Shown: positions 20,734 to 28,134 of the stretch, in pieces | Layout: each line of letters begins with the position of its first letter | Position numbering within the stretch: the first letter of the stretch is position 1 | Source: Streptomyces sp. NRRL F-6676 | GTDB taxonomy: Bacteria > Actinomycetota > Actinomycetes > Streptomycetales > Streptomycetaceae | Length of the DNA stretch: 64,000 nt | Direction of reading: 5' to 3' | Assembly: GCF_000725625.1 (NCBI RefSeq) | Contig: NZ_KL647083.1 | Location: 236,859 to 300,858 of the forward strand | Translations under genes and position numbers: made by a program | Notes under the pieces: generated by a model | Told to the model about the DNA's origin: nothing | Seen by the model: the letters and a program-made list of their open reading frames with translations, nothing else | Database searches by the model: none

Positions 20734-20999
20734 TCAGGACAGGTCCTGGGGAGAATCTGGGGAGTTCGCGCCGACGGCCTCCTCCCCCCGCTCCCCCAGA
20801 AGGCTATCGATCGCCCTGCGCCCCTTCTTCCCCGCCTCCGGCATGAAGTGGGCGTAGTGGTCGAGGGTGATGGTCGGCGACGAGTGCCCCAACCACTTGG
20901 AGAGGGTCACGACCGACTCGCCTGCCTCGTGGACGAGGGACGCGTACGTGTGCCTCAGCACGTGGGAGCCGTCATTGAGCGTTCTCGGCGTTGCCTCTC
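20734..20999 (-). pseudogene. Tyrosine recombinase (integrase) C-terminal remnant
   Basis: About 88 residues of the catalytic domain survive: VLRHTYASLVHEAGESVV holds the HxLR Arg region, KWLGHSSPTITLDHYAHF carries the conserved LGH histidine and the nucleophile Tyr. The N-terminal DNA-binding and core domains are gone, cut where the ISAs1-family element begins (about 21000), and no matching piece is found on the other side of that element. It ends 49 bases from the direct repeat at the start of ggt, as integrases of integrative elements usually do. Confidence 0.85.
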
Positions 21000-22465
21000 C
21001 AGGGGCTGTTGCATGATTGCGTTTTTTCCGAAGTGCCGTGCTGACCCTTCCTTGGAGGGGACGTCCCGGTTCGGGCGAGGGTGGACGCAGTGCAGGCACG
21101 GTCTCAGTGATCATGTGAGTGTCGAAGTCCCATGAACACCTGGCGAGTCCGTGCCTGCTCCTGCATCTTCTCCCATGCCACCGCGCTGGCCCAACTGGGC
21201 CGGACTGCCGCGCCGGTCCCGCTGGCGGACGCGGTCGCACTGTCCGGTTTCCTGGACCTGGTGCCCGATCCGCGAGGCGTCCGTGGCCGCCGTTACCGGT
21301 TGTCCGCCCTGGTCGCCGCGGCCGCGGCGAGTGTCCTGGCCGGTGCCCGCTCGCTCACCGCGATCACGGAATGGATCAGCGACGTCCCCGCGTGGGCCTG
21401 CCAGGTTCTGGGCTTCCCCGTCGACCCGCTCTCCGGCACCGTGTCGGTCCCGCACCCCCACACCCTGCGCCGTCTGCTCGTCCAGCTCGACGGCGACGCC
21501 CTGGACCGCGCGATCGGCAACTTCCTCACCGCCCGCGCAGCCCCGGCCGGCCCCGGACCGCGGGCGATCGCCGTCGACGGCAAGGCCCTGCGCGGCTCAC
21601 GCACCGCTACCACCACCTACGTCACCCTGCTCGCCGCGATGGACCACACCGGCCACGTCCTGGCCCAGCGCCAGGTAGCTGACAAGAGCAACGAGATCCC
21701 CGCCTTCCGGCCCCTGCTGGACAGCGTCGACCTGACCGACACGGTCATCACCGCCGACGCGCTGCACACCCAGCACGCTCACGGCACCTACCTTCGCGAG
21801 CGTGGTGCCCACTACATCGCCCAGGTCAAGGCCAACCATCCCGGTCTGTTCGACCGCGTCCGCCGCCTGCCCTGGCGCGAGATCACGCTCGGCCACTACG
21901 ACCGCACGCGGGCCCACCACCGCCTGGAGATCCGGCGGCTGAAGACCGCTGCCTTCGCCCACCTGGACTACCCAGACGCACGCCAGGCCCTGCACGTCGT
22001 GCGCTGGAGGGCGGACTTCACCACCGGCAGGCTCACCATCGAGCGCGTCTACCTGATCACCAGCCTGCCGCCCGGCGCGGCTACCGGCGCACAGCTCGCC
22101 GACTGGATCCGAGGACACTGGAAGATCGAAAACCTCCTGCACCACGTCCGCGACCGCACGTTCCGCGAGGACGACTCCAAGATCCATGCCGGCCATCTCC
22201 CGCGCATCATGGCCGGCCTGCGCAACCTCGCCATCGGCGCCCACCGTCAGGACGGCCACACCAACATCGCCGCCGCCCTACGCCACACCTCTCGCGACTG
22301 GCGAAGGCCCCTGACCACCCTCGGCATCACCGGATCAACCCGGACAGACGTCGATCACGCGAAGGACCCTGCCTCCGCCACACCGCCCGAAACCACCTGC
22401 GGCCCCTCACCGCCCTCGGCCTGGCATGACGAACCCGGACACAAGATCACTTCTCAAAGACCCTG
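21000..22465 (+). mobile_element. ISAs1-family insertion sequence (approximate limits)
   Basis: Candidate terminal inverted repeats start with CAGGG at both ends: caggggctgttgcatgat at 21000 on the plus strand and cagggtctttgagaagtgat reading inward from 22465 on the minus strand. Similarity beyond CAGGG is weak. Flanking 8-10-bp target duplications do not match, so one side has probably been rearranged after insertion. The left end interrupts the integrase gene. Confidence 0.5.
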
Positions 22466-22580
22466 GTTCCGGGGCAAGGGTCTGCGCGGATGGCGTCGGC
22501 GTCACAACCGCTTCCGCAGGAGCCGCCGGCATTTGAGGGTGGCCATGGCACGTTCACCGAGGCTGCGGATCTTGGCGTGA
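21132..22580 (+). CDS. ISAs1-family transposase
   Basis: 482 residues as an open frame. Core motifs of the family are present: VPDPRGVRGRRYRL, the first Asp in IAVDGKALRGSRT, the second Asp in VITADALHTQHAH, and the catalytic Glu region RGHWKIENLLHHVRDRTF followed by DDSKIHAGHLPR. Two oddities: the usual family N-terminus (VPAPASSPMPP) is encoded at 21150 in another frame, so a small insertion near 21180 appears to have shifted the start; and the normal end (DVDHAKDPA) is followed by about 70 extra codons running past the likely IS end into a different IS remnant. It may therefore be inactive or start at an alternative codon. Confidence 0.8.
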   Translation: MNTWRVRACSCIFSHATALAQLGRTAAPVPLADAVALSGFLDLVPDPRGVRGRRYRLSALVAAAAASVLAGARSLTAITEWISDVPAWACQVLGFPVDPLSGTVSVPHPHTLRRLLVQLDGDALDRAIGNFLTARAAPAGPGPRAIAVDGKALRGSRTATTTYVTLLAAMDHTGHVLAQRQVADKSNEIPAFRPLLDSVDLTDTVITADALHTQHAHGTYLRERGAHYIAQVKANHPGLFDRVRRLPWREITLGHYDRTRAHHRLEIRRLKTAAFAHLDYPDARQALHVVRWRADFTTGRLTIERVYLITSLPPGAATGAQLADWIRGHWKIENLLHHVRDRTFREDDSKIHAGHLPRIMAGLRNLAIGAHRQDGHTNIAAALRHTSRDWRRPLTTLGITGSTRTDVDHAKDPASATPPETTCGPSPPSAWHDEPGHKITSQRPWFRGKGLRGWRRRHNRFRRSRRHLRVAMARSPRLRILA

Positions 22581-22620
22581 TCGAAGCTCCATTGCAGCAC
22601 CACTCGGATCGCAGTTGTCG
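22502..22620 (-). pseudogene. IS5-type transposase C-terminal remnant
   Basis: Read on the minus strand this stretch ends FDHAKIRSLGERAMATLKC then RRLLRKRL and a stop at 22502. This is the conserved C-terminus of the DDE transposase group of IS5-like Streptomyces elements (compare ARIRALVEPAIASLKTWRLL in the copy at about 25 kb). Nothing of the catalytic core remains. It is overlapped by the run-on 3' end of the ISAs1-family frame. Confidence 0.65.
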
Positions 22621-22715
22621 TCCGTGCTGTCATCGCCCTCGAACTCGCTACCTGATCAAGATGGAAAGGGCTCACGGTCTTCCACTCGGATCACGGGGCG
22701 TCGAAAACTCCATGA
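22620..22715 (+). pseudogene. Possible IS3-type transposase fragment
   Basis: The plus-strand reading GLTVFHSDHGASKTP resembles the second catalytic Asp motif of IS3-family OrfB integrases (HSDxGxQY). A stop codon interrupts the reading immediately upstream (before SRWKG) and another follows it. Only about 30 codons can be compared, so this is tentative. The remaining bases up to 22950 show no convincing gene. Confidence 0.35.
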
Positions 22716-22979
22716 TCTTGGAAGCCGCGCCTGTCACGCTCTGAGGGCGCCGCCCACCTGATAGATCGACATGAACCGGGCGTCACACAACTACGCCGAA
22801 GCCCTGAACCACAGGGCCGTCTGGTGCGTTGTGGGATTACATTGAGCTTCTTAACGACTGTGGGGTGTGATCTACCGGGTGACGCAGGGGCTTTTACTCG
22901 GTCAACTCGATGCCGCCTTTCACTCGGACAAGGGTTCGCTGACGAAGTTCATTGACTCTGACCTACTATGGAGGGTTCC

Positions 22980-23927
22980 ATGCCTAGAGTTACAACAGAT
23001 GAGCAACGAGCCGCCGCCGTCCGTACCTTCTACGGCCTCGACGGAAGCGACCCCATCCTGGCCCCGAAATACCTGCCGAGCAAGCGAGTGCCGCAAGGCG
23101 CCTCCCGATTCGAAAGCAGCATGCGGAGCCGGCTGGACCATCTCGCCAGGGAGAGTGATGAGCGTTATGCGGGGCCACTTGAGGCGGCCGCGTTGCGAGA
23201 GGCGCAGCTACCCCTGAAAGAACGGGGCGACGGATGGTGTATTGACAGAGCCGCGGCGAGCACAGAAGCGGAAGCCAAGGCAGTCGCCTTAGACCTGCAA
23301 AAAGCCGACGCCGTCCGTACCTTCTACGGCCTCGACGGAAGCGACCCCATCCTGGCCCGGGGATACCTGCCGAGCGAGTACGCGCCGCAAGGCGCCTCCG
23401 AATCCGAGATAAGCACGCGGTCGCGGCTGGCCTCCCTCGCTAAAACTAAGACTAAGCATAATGCGGGGCCGTATGAGGCGGCCGCTTTGCAACAGGCGCA
23501 AATACCCGTGAAACAGGTCGAGAGCGGCAGGTGGATCATTGACAAAGACCTGGCGGGCAAAGAATCGCAAGTCAAGGCAGAAGCCATAGACCGGCAAAAC
23601 GCCGCCGCCGTCCGTACCTTCTACGGCCTCGACGGAAGCGAACCCATCCTGGACAAAGGATCCCTACCGGGCCGGAGAATGCCGCGAGACGCCTCCGAAT
23701 TCGAGATAAGCACGCGGAATCGGCTGTACTACCTCACTAGAGAGAGTGACGGGAGTAAGGCGGGGCCACATGAGGCGGCCGCGTTGCAAGACGCGCTAAT
23801 TCCCGTGAAACAGGTCGAGGGCGGCAAATGGCTCATTGATAAAGACGCCTTGAATCAACAACAGCAGTACCCGCAGAATCCGGTGAGTATGTACGGTTAC
23901 GATCCGGCGCAGGGGGCCAGCAGTTAG
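22980..23927 (+). CDS. Unrecognised protein of three ~98-residue tandem repeats
   Basis: 315 residues. Three consecutive modules begin at about residues 14, 112 and 211 (98 and 99 residues apart). Each starts AVRTFYGLDGS, then DPIL, a YLPS-like tetrapeptide, P(Q/R)xAS, SxRxRL, AGPxEAAAL, and an IPVKQVExGxWxIDKD-type end. At DNA level a 40-plus-base block (gccgtccgtaccttctacgg onward) is almost identical in all three, so the repeats arose recently or are homogenised. The C-terminus turns Gln/Tyr-rich (NQQQQYPQNPVSMYGYDPA). ATG 22980 is chosen because GGAGGG lies 4 bases upstream; ATG 22968 is an alternative. I do not recognise the family. Each module looks mostly helical with a short W-containing end, which could suit a modular binding protein, but that is speculation. 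The next frame continues in phase after the TAG. Confidence 0.75.
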   Translation: MPRVTTDEQRAAAVRTFYGLDGSDPILAPKYLPSKRVPQGASRFESSMRSRLDHLARESDERYAGPLEAAALREAQLPLKERGDGWCIDRAAASTEAEAKAVALDLQKADAVRTFYGLDGSDPILARGYLPSEYAPQGASESEISTRSRLASLAKTKTKHNAGPYEAAALQQAQIPVKQVESGRWIIDKDLAGKESQVKAEAIDRQNAAAVRTFYGLDGSEPILDKGSLPGRRMPRDASEFEISTRNRLYYLTRESDGSKAGPHEAAALQDALIPVKQVEGGKWLIDKDALNQQQQYPQNPVSMYGYDPAQGASS

Positions 23928-23936
23928 GTTGCTGCG

Positions 23937-24248
23937 TTGTCTCAGGGAATGGAACAGATGTCGGTCACCGCATCTGCGGATGCATCCTTGCCTGCTGCCA
24001 ACTGGTCCACCTGGGACACTCCTGCTACACAGGAGTCGGCTTACGGGGTCAGTGATTTCTCCGGCGGGGGCGGGTATCCAACGAATCCGATAACAGCCGA
24101 GTCATACCTTCCCAGTAATTTTGGGTATTCTCATGCGGGGCCGTCGTCGCATGCCGGGTCGTCGTCGTATGTCGGGTCGTCGTCGTATGTCGAACGACCG
24201 CCGTCTCGGGTTGCTGATAGGCCGAGTAAGCGGGGGCGGAGGAAGTAG
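23937..24248 (+). CDS. Ser/Tyr-rich disordered tail with basic C-terminus, in frame with the repeat protein
   Basis: About 97-103 residues, with TTG 23937, ATG 23949 or ATG 23958 as possible starts. It lies in the same frame as the repeat protein, only three codons after its TAG. It is rich in Ser, Gly, Tyr and Pro, with SSHAGSSSYVGSSSYVERPP encoded by an 18-bp direct repeat (about 24135-24195), and ends in the basic cluster RPSKRGRRK. The composition continues that of the preceding C-terminus, so the simplest view is one longer gene split by a nonsense change at 23925-23927. A coupled second gene is the alternative, since AGGGA precedes ATG 23958. Confidence 0.5.
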   Translation: MSQGMEQMSVTASADASLPAANWSTWDTPATQESAYGVSDFSGGGGYPTNPITAESYLPSNFGYSHAGPSSHAGSSSYVGSSSYVERPPSRVADRPSKRGRRK

Positions 24249-24380
24249 GCCGCCATAAGTTAGGCGCCAGTGAGCCTTTTCCAACCTGCTGCGACCGTCG
24301 GGCGGTTGGCGTGACAAATGAGTGAAGCCCCTGGTAGACGGGTTCACGACCAAGATCACCCGTTCCGTCAGAGGCTTCGC

Positions 24381-25121
24381 ATGCTTGTCTACCCGTCCGG
24401 ATTGGACCTGTCCAGCTCGCATCTTCGCTTCCTCACCACGCGTCTGCGGGAACGCCGCCGTGCGATCGGCAGCCGGTGGCGCCGGCCGACAGGCCCTGCT
24501 CGCGCTCGCTCACCTGCGTCACGGCCACCCGTACGCCCAGCTCGCAGCCGGGTTCGGCATCGGAACCACGACCGCCTACCGATACATCACCGAGGCTGTG
24601 GAGGTCCTGGCCGCGCTGTCTCCTGGCCTGGCCGAAGCAGCACGAACCGCATCGTCGAGGGCGTTCGTCCTGCTGGACGGGACGCTGCTGCCGACCGGCC
24701 GGACCGCCGCGGACCGGCCCTTCTACTCCGGCAGGCACAAGAAGCACGGTATGAACGTGCAGATCCTCACGGATCCGGCGGGTCGGCTGCTGTGGGCCTC
24801 ACCGGCCCTGCCGGGCGCGATCCACGACGTCCGCGCCGCCCGCGAGTACGGAATCATCGACGCTCTGGCCGAGGCCGACGTCACGTGCTGGGCGGACAAG
24901 GGTTACTGAGGAGCTGGAGGCACCGTCCGTGTCCCCTGCTGGGGCCGCTGGGAGAAGCTCTCCACAGGTCAGCAGGCCGTCAACCGGTCCCACGCGAGGA
25001 TCCGAGCCCTCGTCGAACCCGCCATCGCCTCCCTGAAGACCTGGCGCCTCCTGCGCAAACTCCCCTGCTCGACCACCCGCATCACTCACCTCGTCCAGGC
25101 AGTACCAACCGCCCGCCCCCG
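24381..25121 (+). pseudogene. IS5-type (HTH/DDE_4) transposase, frameshifted and with an internal stop
   Basis: The N-terminus MLVYPSGLDLSSSHLRFLTT starts at 24381, then the reading shifts frame near 24480 into AGRQALLALAHLRHGHPYAQ and GIGTTTAYRYITEAVEVLA (helix-turn-helix), with VLLDGTLLPT (first catalytic Asp) and PGAIHDVRAARE. A TGA at 24907-24909 interrupts WADKGY just where the frame should continue GAGGTVRVP; the same frame then encodes SHARIRALVEPAIASLKTW and RLLRKLPCSTTRITHLVQAV. Two lesions make the element non-functional. Termini were not identified with confidence. Confidence 0.8.
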
Positions 25122-25259
25122 GAACGCGCCCAAGCCCTGGCACGCACGCCGACGACAGGGAAAGTCACCGTGCGGCGCATCAGAACCTGCGGACGGCCGC
25201 CTCACCGAGAGGGGGCGCCCGCAACCCTGATCACCGAAAACGACATCACGAGTCCACGC

Positions 25260-26303
25260 TCATGACTCTTGATGCCACCACGGCACCTCAGGATCGGCCT
25301 GAGCAGCGTTCGGCAAATATCCCGGCACGTCCCTCTCGTCAACCGGCCCGTCCTCCACCGGGCTTGTCCCCAAGCCATGGAACGGAGCAGGATCTTCTGC
25401 GGCTCGACCAGCTGTGCCTTGACTCATCCACCTTTCCACATTTGAGTTGCCACCCCTGCGCCTGAAGTGATACTTGGACGCCTCGCCTTCTTCCTTGATT
25501 GCCTCCATATGGTCTGCCTTTTGCCGCATCCTTTCACGCTTCTTGTCCCCATCCCTGCGATGACGGACCGCCGACCTGCGCTTGACACCGTCTGGGCTGC
25601 CGAGCTGGTGGAGTGTTTGGGGATCAACGCCAATCATTGCCTGTCCAGCCAATGCAGGATTCGCAGCCGGGTCAGGAGCGCGTGAGGCGGCAGCAGCTCC
25701 GTGGGCCGGGGCTTTCCCCTTGGAGTCGTGCCCTGAACTGTCGCCCTGATAGGGCTGACCGCCACTGGCAACGCCAAAGGGGTCCCAGCCATGCATCGCC
25801 TCCGCAAGGGCGGCCGGGTCATCTATATCGCCGAAACTCGGAGCCACAGAGGGGGCCACAGGTGAGACATTGTCGTCCCAAGGAGCAACGCCAGGGGACA
25901 AAGGAGAGACGCCTTCCTCCGGATCGCCATATGCGTAGTACGGATTTGCGTAGGCGTTGTAGGCGTTGTACGGATCCTGGTCTTGCGACGACGGCCTGCT
26001 GCGGTGACGCCGACCGGACGGGGAACGCTGGATGGAGGTGGCCGACGCAGGAGAGGATACGGTGTTCTGCGTCGCGCCCTCAGCGCCCTGCACATGCCGT
26101 TCTTCACGGCCGAGTAGATGCCCCAAAGCAGCGTTGCCAATGGGAAGCTGGCCCCGAGCCATCAGCATCGCGGCGGCTTGTTCACGCTCTCCATCGGAAA
26201 TTCCGCCTTTGGCCAACCGCTGCACCATCTGCGGCAGAGCAGCAGCCGGGACACTTCGGCGCGGCGGCACGGCCCCCGGCGCCCGACCATCGTGAGCCCT
26301 CAC
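25260..26303 (-). CDS. Unrecognised low-complexity protein with GNAALGHLL motif
   Basis: 347 residues. GTG 26303 is chosen for its GGAGGA site six bases upstream; longer frames would run into the neighbouring transposase remnant. N-terminus: basic and Pro-rich, then PAAALPQMVQRLAKGGISDG and LPIGNAALGHLLGREE, which recalls the LQRxxGNAAVxxLL segment near the N-terminus of many actinobacterial toxin-like and contractile-injection cargo proteins. Middle: disordered, with DPYNAYNAYANPYYAYGDP and Ser/Pro repeats. C-terminus: basic helix HRRDGDKKRERMRQKADHM then KEEGEASKYHFRRRGGNSNV and an acidic, Trp-containing end. I do not recognise a catalytic domain. It faces the tandem-repeat gene across a dead IS and is moderately GC-poor for this genome. 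Confidence 0.65.
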   Translation of the reverse strand: MRAHDGRAPGAVPPRRSVPAAALPQMVQRLAKGGISDGEREQAAAMLMARGQLPIGNAALGHLLGREERHVQGAEGATQNTVSSPASATSIQRSPSGRRHRSRPSSQDQDPYNAYNAYANPYYAYGDPEEGVSPLSPGVAPWDDNVSPVAPSVAPSFGDIDDPAALAEAMHGWDPFGVASGGQPYQGDSSGHDSKGKAPAHGAAAASRAPDPAANPALAGQAMIGVDPQTLHQLGSPDGVKRRSAVRHRRDGDKKRERMRQKADHMEAIKEEGEASKYHFRRRGGNSNVERWMSQGTAGRAAEDPAPFHGLGTSPVEDGPVDERDVPGYLPNAAQADPEVPWWHQES

Positions 26304-26400
26304 GCTGGGTCCTCCACTCTCGAGTCTGTGTCTTTGGGTGTGTCGGACCCTAACACTGGTCACCTTGCGACTTCGAAGCTCAACGAACATGCGGTGGCCC

Positions 26401-27418
26401 GTGCCTGACGCCGCATCCTCTCTCATCCCGCCGGTGCTGGTGAGGCTGGGTCCGCTGGATGCCGGTCAAGTCGCTGGCCTGCGGCCCTTCTGGAGCGGGT
26501 GCCCGACCCGCGGGCGAGGCGGGGCCGCTGGTACTCGCTGACCGCGATCCTCCTGGTCTGTGCCCGCGCGGCCGTCTCCGGAATGAGGAGTGTGGACGAG
26601 ATCGCCGAGTGGGCGGCACGGGCCTCGGACACCGTGCTGACGGCCGTCGGAGTCCGCCGGCATCCGCTCAGGTGGCGCCGTGCCCCCCTCGCGGGCCACG
26701 ATCCGCCGCATGCGCGCGGCCGTCGACGGTGACGCCCAGGACCAAGTGGTCGGCGCCGACCTCACCGCCCGGAACCCCGCGGGAACAGTCTCGGAGAAAC
26801 GACAGGTGATCGCCGTCGACTGCGAGTCACCGCGAGGATCGGCCCGCCTGTCCGCCGGCCGCAGACACCTGCTCTCCGCCCTCACTCACCACCGGGCCCG
26901 GACCCCCGCCCAGGCCGAGATCGGAACCAAGACGAACGAGACCGCGCACTTGCGGCCCCTGCTCGAACCGCTGGACCTGACCGGCGCCGTCGTCACCCTC
27001 GACGCCCCGCACTCGGTCGAGGCGAACGTCACCTGGCTGGTCGAGACGAAGAACGCCCACTACATCGCCGTGATCAAGCGAAATCAGCCGACCGCCCACT
27101 GGCAGCTCGCCGCCCTGCCCTGGCCTGCCCGGACGTCGCCGTCCAGCACACCGCTTCCCCTGCCGGACACGGTCGCCGGGAGCCCCGCTCGATCAAGACC
27201 TGCGGCATCGCCGACGAACTCGGCGGGATCGTCTTCCCCCCTCCCCCACGGCCGAACTCGCCGCCGTCCGCGGCCACCGGGCCGTCGAGGCCCCGCACCA
27301 CGTGAGAGACATGACCTACGCCGAGGACGCCTCCACCCTCCACACCGGCACCGCACCCCGCGCCATGGCCGCCTTCCGCAGCCTCGCCATCGGCCTGTTC
27401 AAAACCCCTCGGAGCCGT
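26401..27418 (+). pseudogene. Degenerate ISAs1-family transposase
   Basis: Recognisable pieces lie in different frames: SLIPPVLVRLGPLDAGQVAG (from about 26420), VPDPRARRGRWYSLTAILLV (about 26497), VIAVDCESPRGSARLSAGRR (about 26808), [20 protein letters not shown], and [20 protein letters not shown] near 27300. The family motif AVDGKTLRGS has become AVDCESPRGS, and a segment near 27240-27300 is deleted. At least three frameshifts make it dead. It is more decayed than the copy at 21-22.5 kb, so it is an older arrival. Confidence 0.85.
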
Positions 27419-27424
27419 CACATC

Positions 27425-27445
27425 GGTGGGCCGGGTGGTGAACAT
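27425..27445. repeat. Candidate attR: second copy of the ggt start
   Basis: Read on the minus strand this encodes MFTTRPT, the first seven residues of the gamma-glutamyltransferase whose present start is at 20684, and matches it at 20 of 21 bases. Immediately upstream (minus strand) is GAGGTGTTCAGACCGC, a usable ribosome-binding site, so the DNA to the right is probably the original upstream region of ggt, now separated from it by the island. Confidence 0.7.
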
Positions 27446-27612
27446 GCGGTCTGAACACCTCACTGATGACGGGGGGTACCGGGGGTTCTGCATGGCCCGC
27501 GTGCCGAGGGGTACTGCGTAACGTCCCACCGCATACCGGAGCCCCCCGCCGGACGAGGAGCCCCCACCGACACGAGCAGCCGACACGAGCAGCGGGAAGG
27601 AATGAGCCGCGG

Positions 27613-27807
27613 ATGGCGAAACTGAGCCCGGTCGATCTCCAGCAGGCCCTCAAGGGCGCCGATTATCCGGCCACGGGCGAGGACCTGGCACGGCTGGCCC
27701 GGGACAACGGGGCCGACAGCGCGCTCGTGGACGCGCTCGCGGCACACGGCAAGGACGAATTCGACGGCCCGAACAAGGTCAGCCGCACCGTTTTCGGTTC
27801 CGACTGA
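27613..27807 (+). CDS. DUF2795 family protein
   Basis: 64 residues. MAKLSPVDLQQALKGADYPA and the following LARLARDNGADSALVDALAA match the small helical DUF2795 proteins common in Streptomyces; the fold is all-helical and the function is not known. GGAAGGA lies upstream. It is the first gene to the right of the island and 36 bases before the DUF6480 gene. Confidence 0.75.
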   Translation: MAKLSPVDLQQALKGADYPATGEDLARLARDNGADSALVDALAAHGKDEFDGPNKVSRTVFGSD

Positions 27808-27842
27808 CCCGCGCGTCCGGGTCCGACCGACAGGGGCCTCTC

Positions 27843-28109
27843 ATGTCCATGCAGTACGGCAACTCCTCCTCCGAACCGGGGTCCGCCCGCCGGGTGCCCG
27901 ATCCGCGGCCCACCGGCCGGACGGTGGACACCGCCGGTCTCGTTCCGCCGGGCGAGACCCCGCCGGCCGAGGACGGCATCTCGGGAACACTGCCCCGTGA
28001 CACGGAGTACAACCCGCCGCGCGGCTGGGCCAAGGCGCCGCTGGCGATCATCCTGCTGCTGGTGCTGCTGTTCGCCGCCGGGTTCATCGGCTACGCGATC
28101 GGGGTCTGA
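27843..28109 (+). CDS. DUF6480-like single-pass membrane protein
   Basis: 88 residues. The N-terminal 55 residues are hydrophilic with VPPGETPPAEDGISGTLPRD, a motif typical of the Streptomyces DUF6480 family, then NPPRGWAKAPLAIILLLVLL and FAAGFIGYAIGV form one C-terminal transmembrane helix. Function unknown. Convergent with the DUF4232 lipoprotein gene, leaving only 25 bases between stops. Confidence 0.7.
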   Translation: MSMQYGNSSSEPGSARRVPDPRPTGRTVDTAGLVPPGETPPAEDGISGTLPRDTEYNPPRGWAKAPLAIILLLVLLFAAGFIGYAIGV

Positions 28110-28134
28110 GCACCCGCGGCCCGGCCGCGCTCGG

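Larger units (their letters stand above)
20685..27424. mobile_element. Decayed integrative genomic island
   Basis: A 6.7-kb block bounded by 21-bp direct repeats that duplicate the start of ggt. Contents from the left: tail of a tyrosine recombinase, a nearly intact ISAs1-family element, a minus-strand IS5-type transposase tail, an IS3-type fragment, an unrecognised tandem-repeat gene with tail, an IS5-type element with frameshift and stop, a second unrecognised gene on the minus strand, and a broken ISAs1-type element. The two cargo genes are visibly less GC-rich than the surrounding chromosome. Mobility is lost, since the recombinase lacks its N-terminal two thirds. The boundaries are inferred from the repeats alone. 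Confidence 0.7.

Noticed and set aside
27074..27586. A minus-strand frame across the right end of the island
   Set aside because: It only joins antisense of the dead transposase with the duplicated ggt start; the useful signal is the MFTTRPT repeat, recorded as candidate attR.
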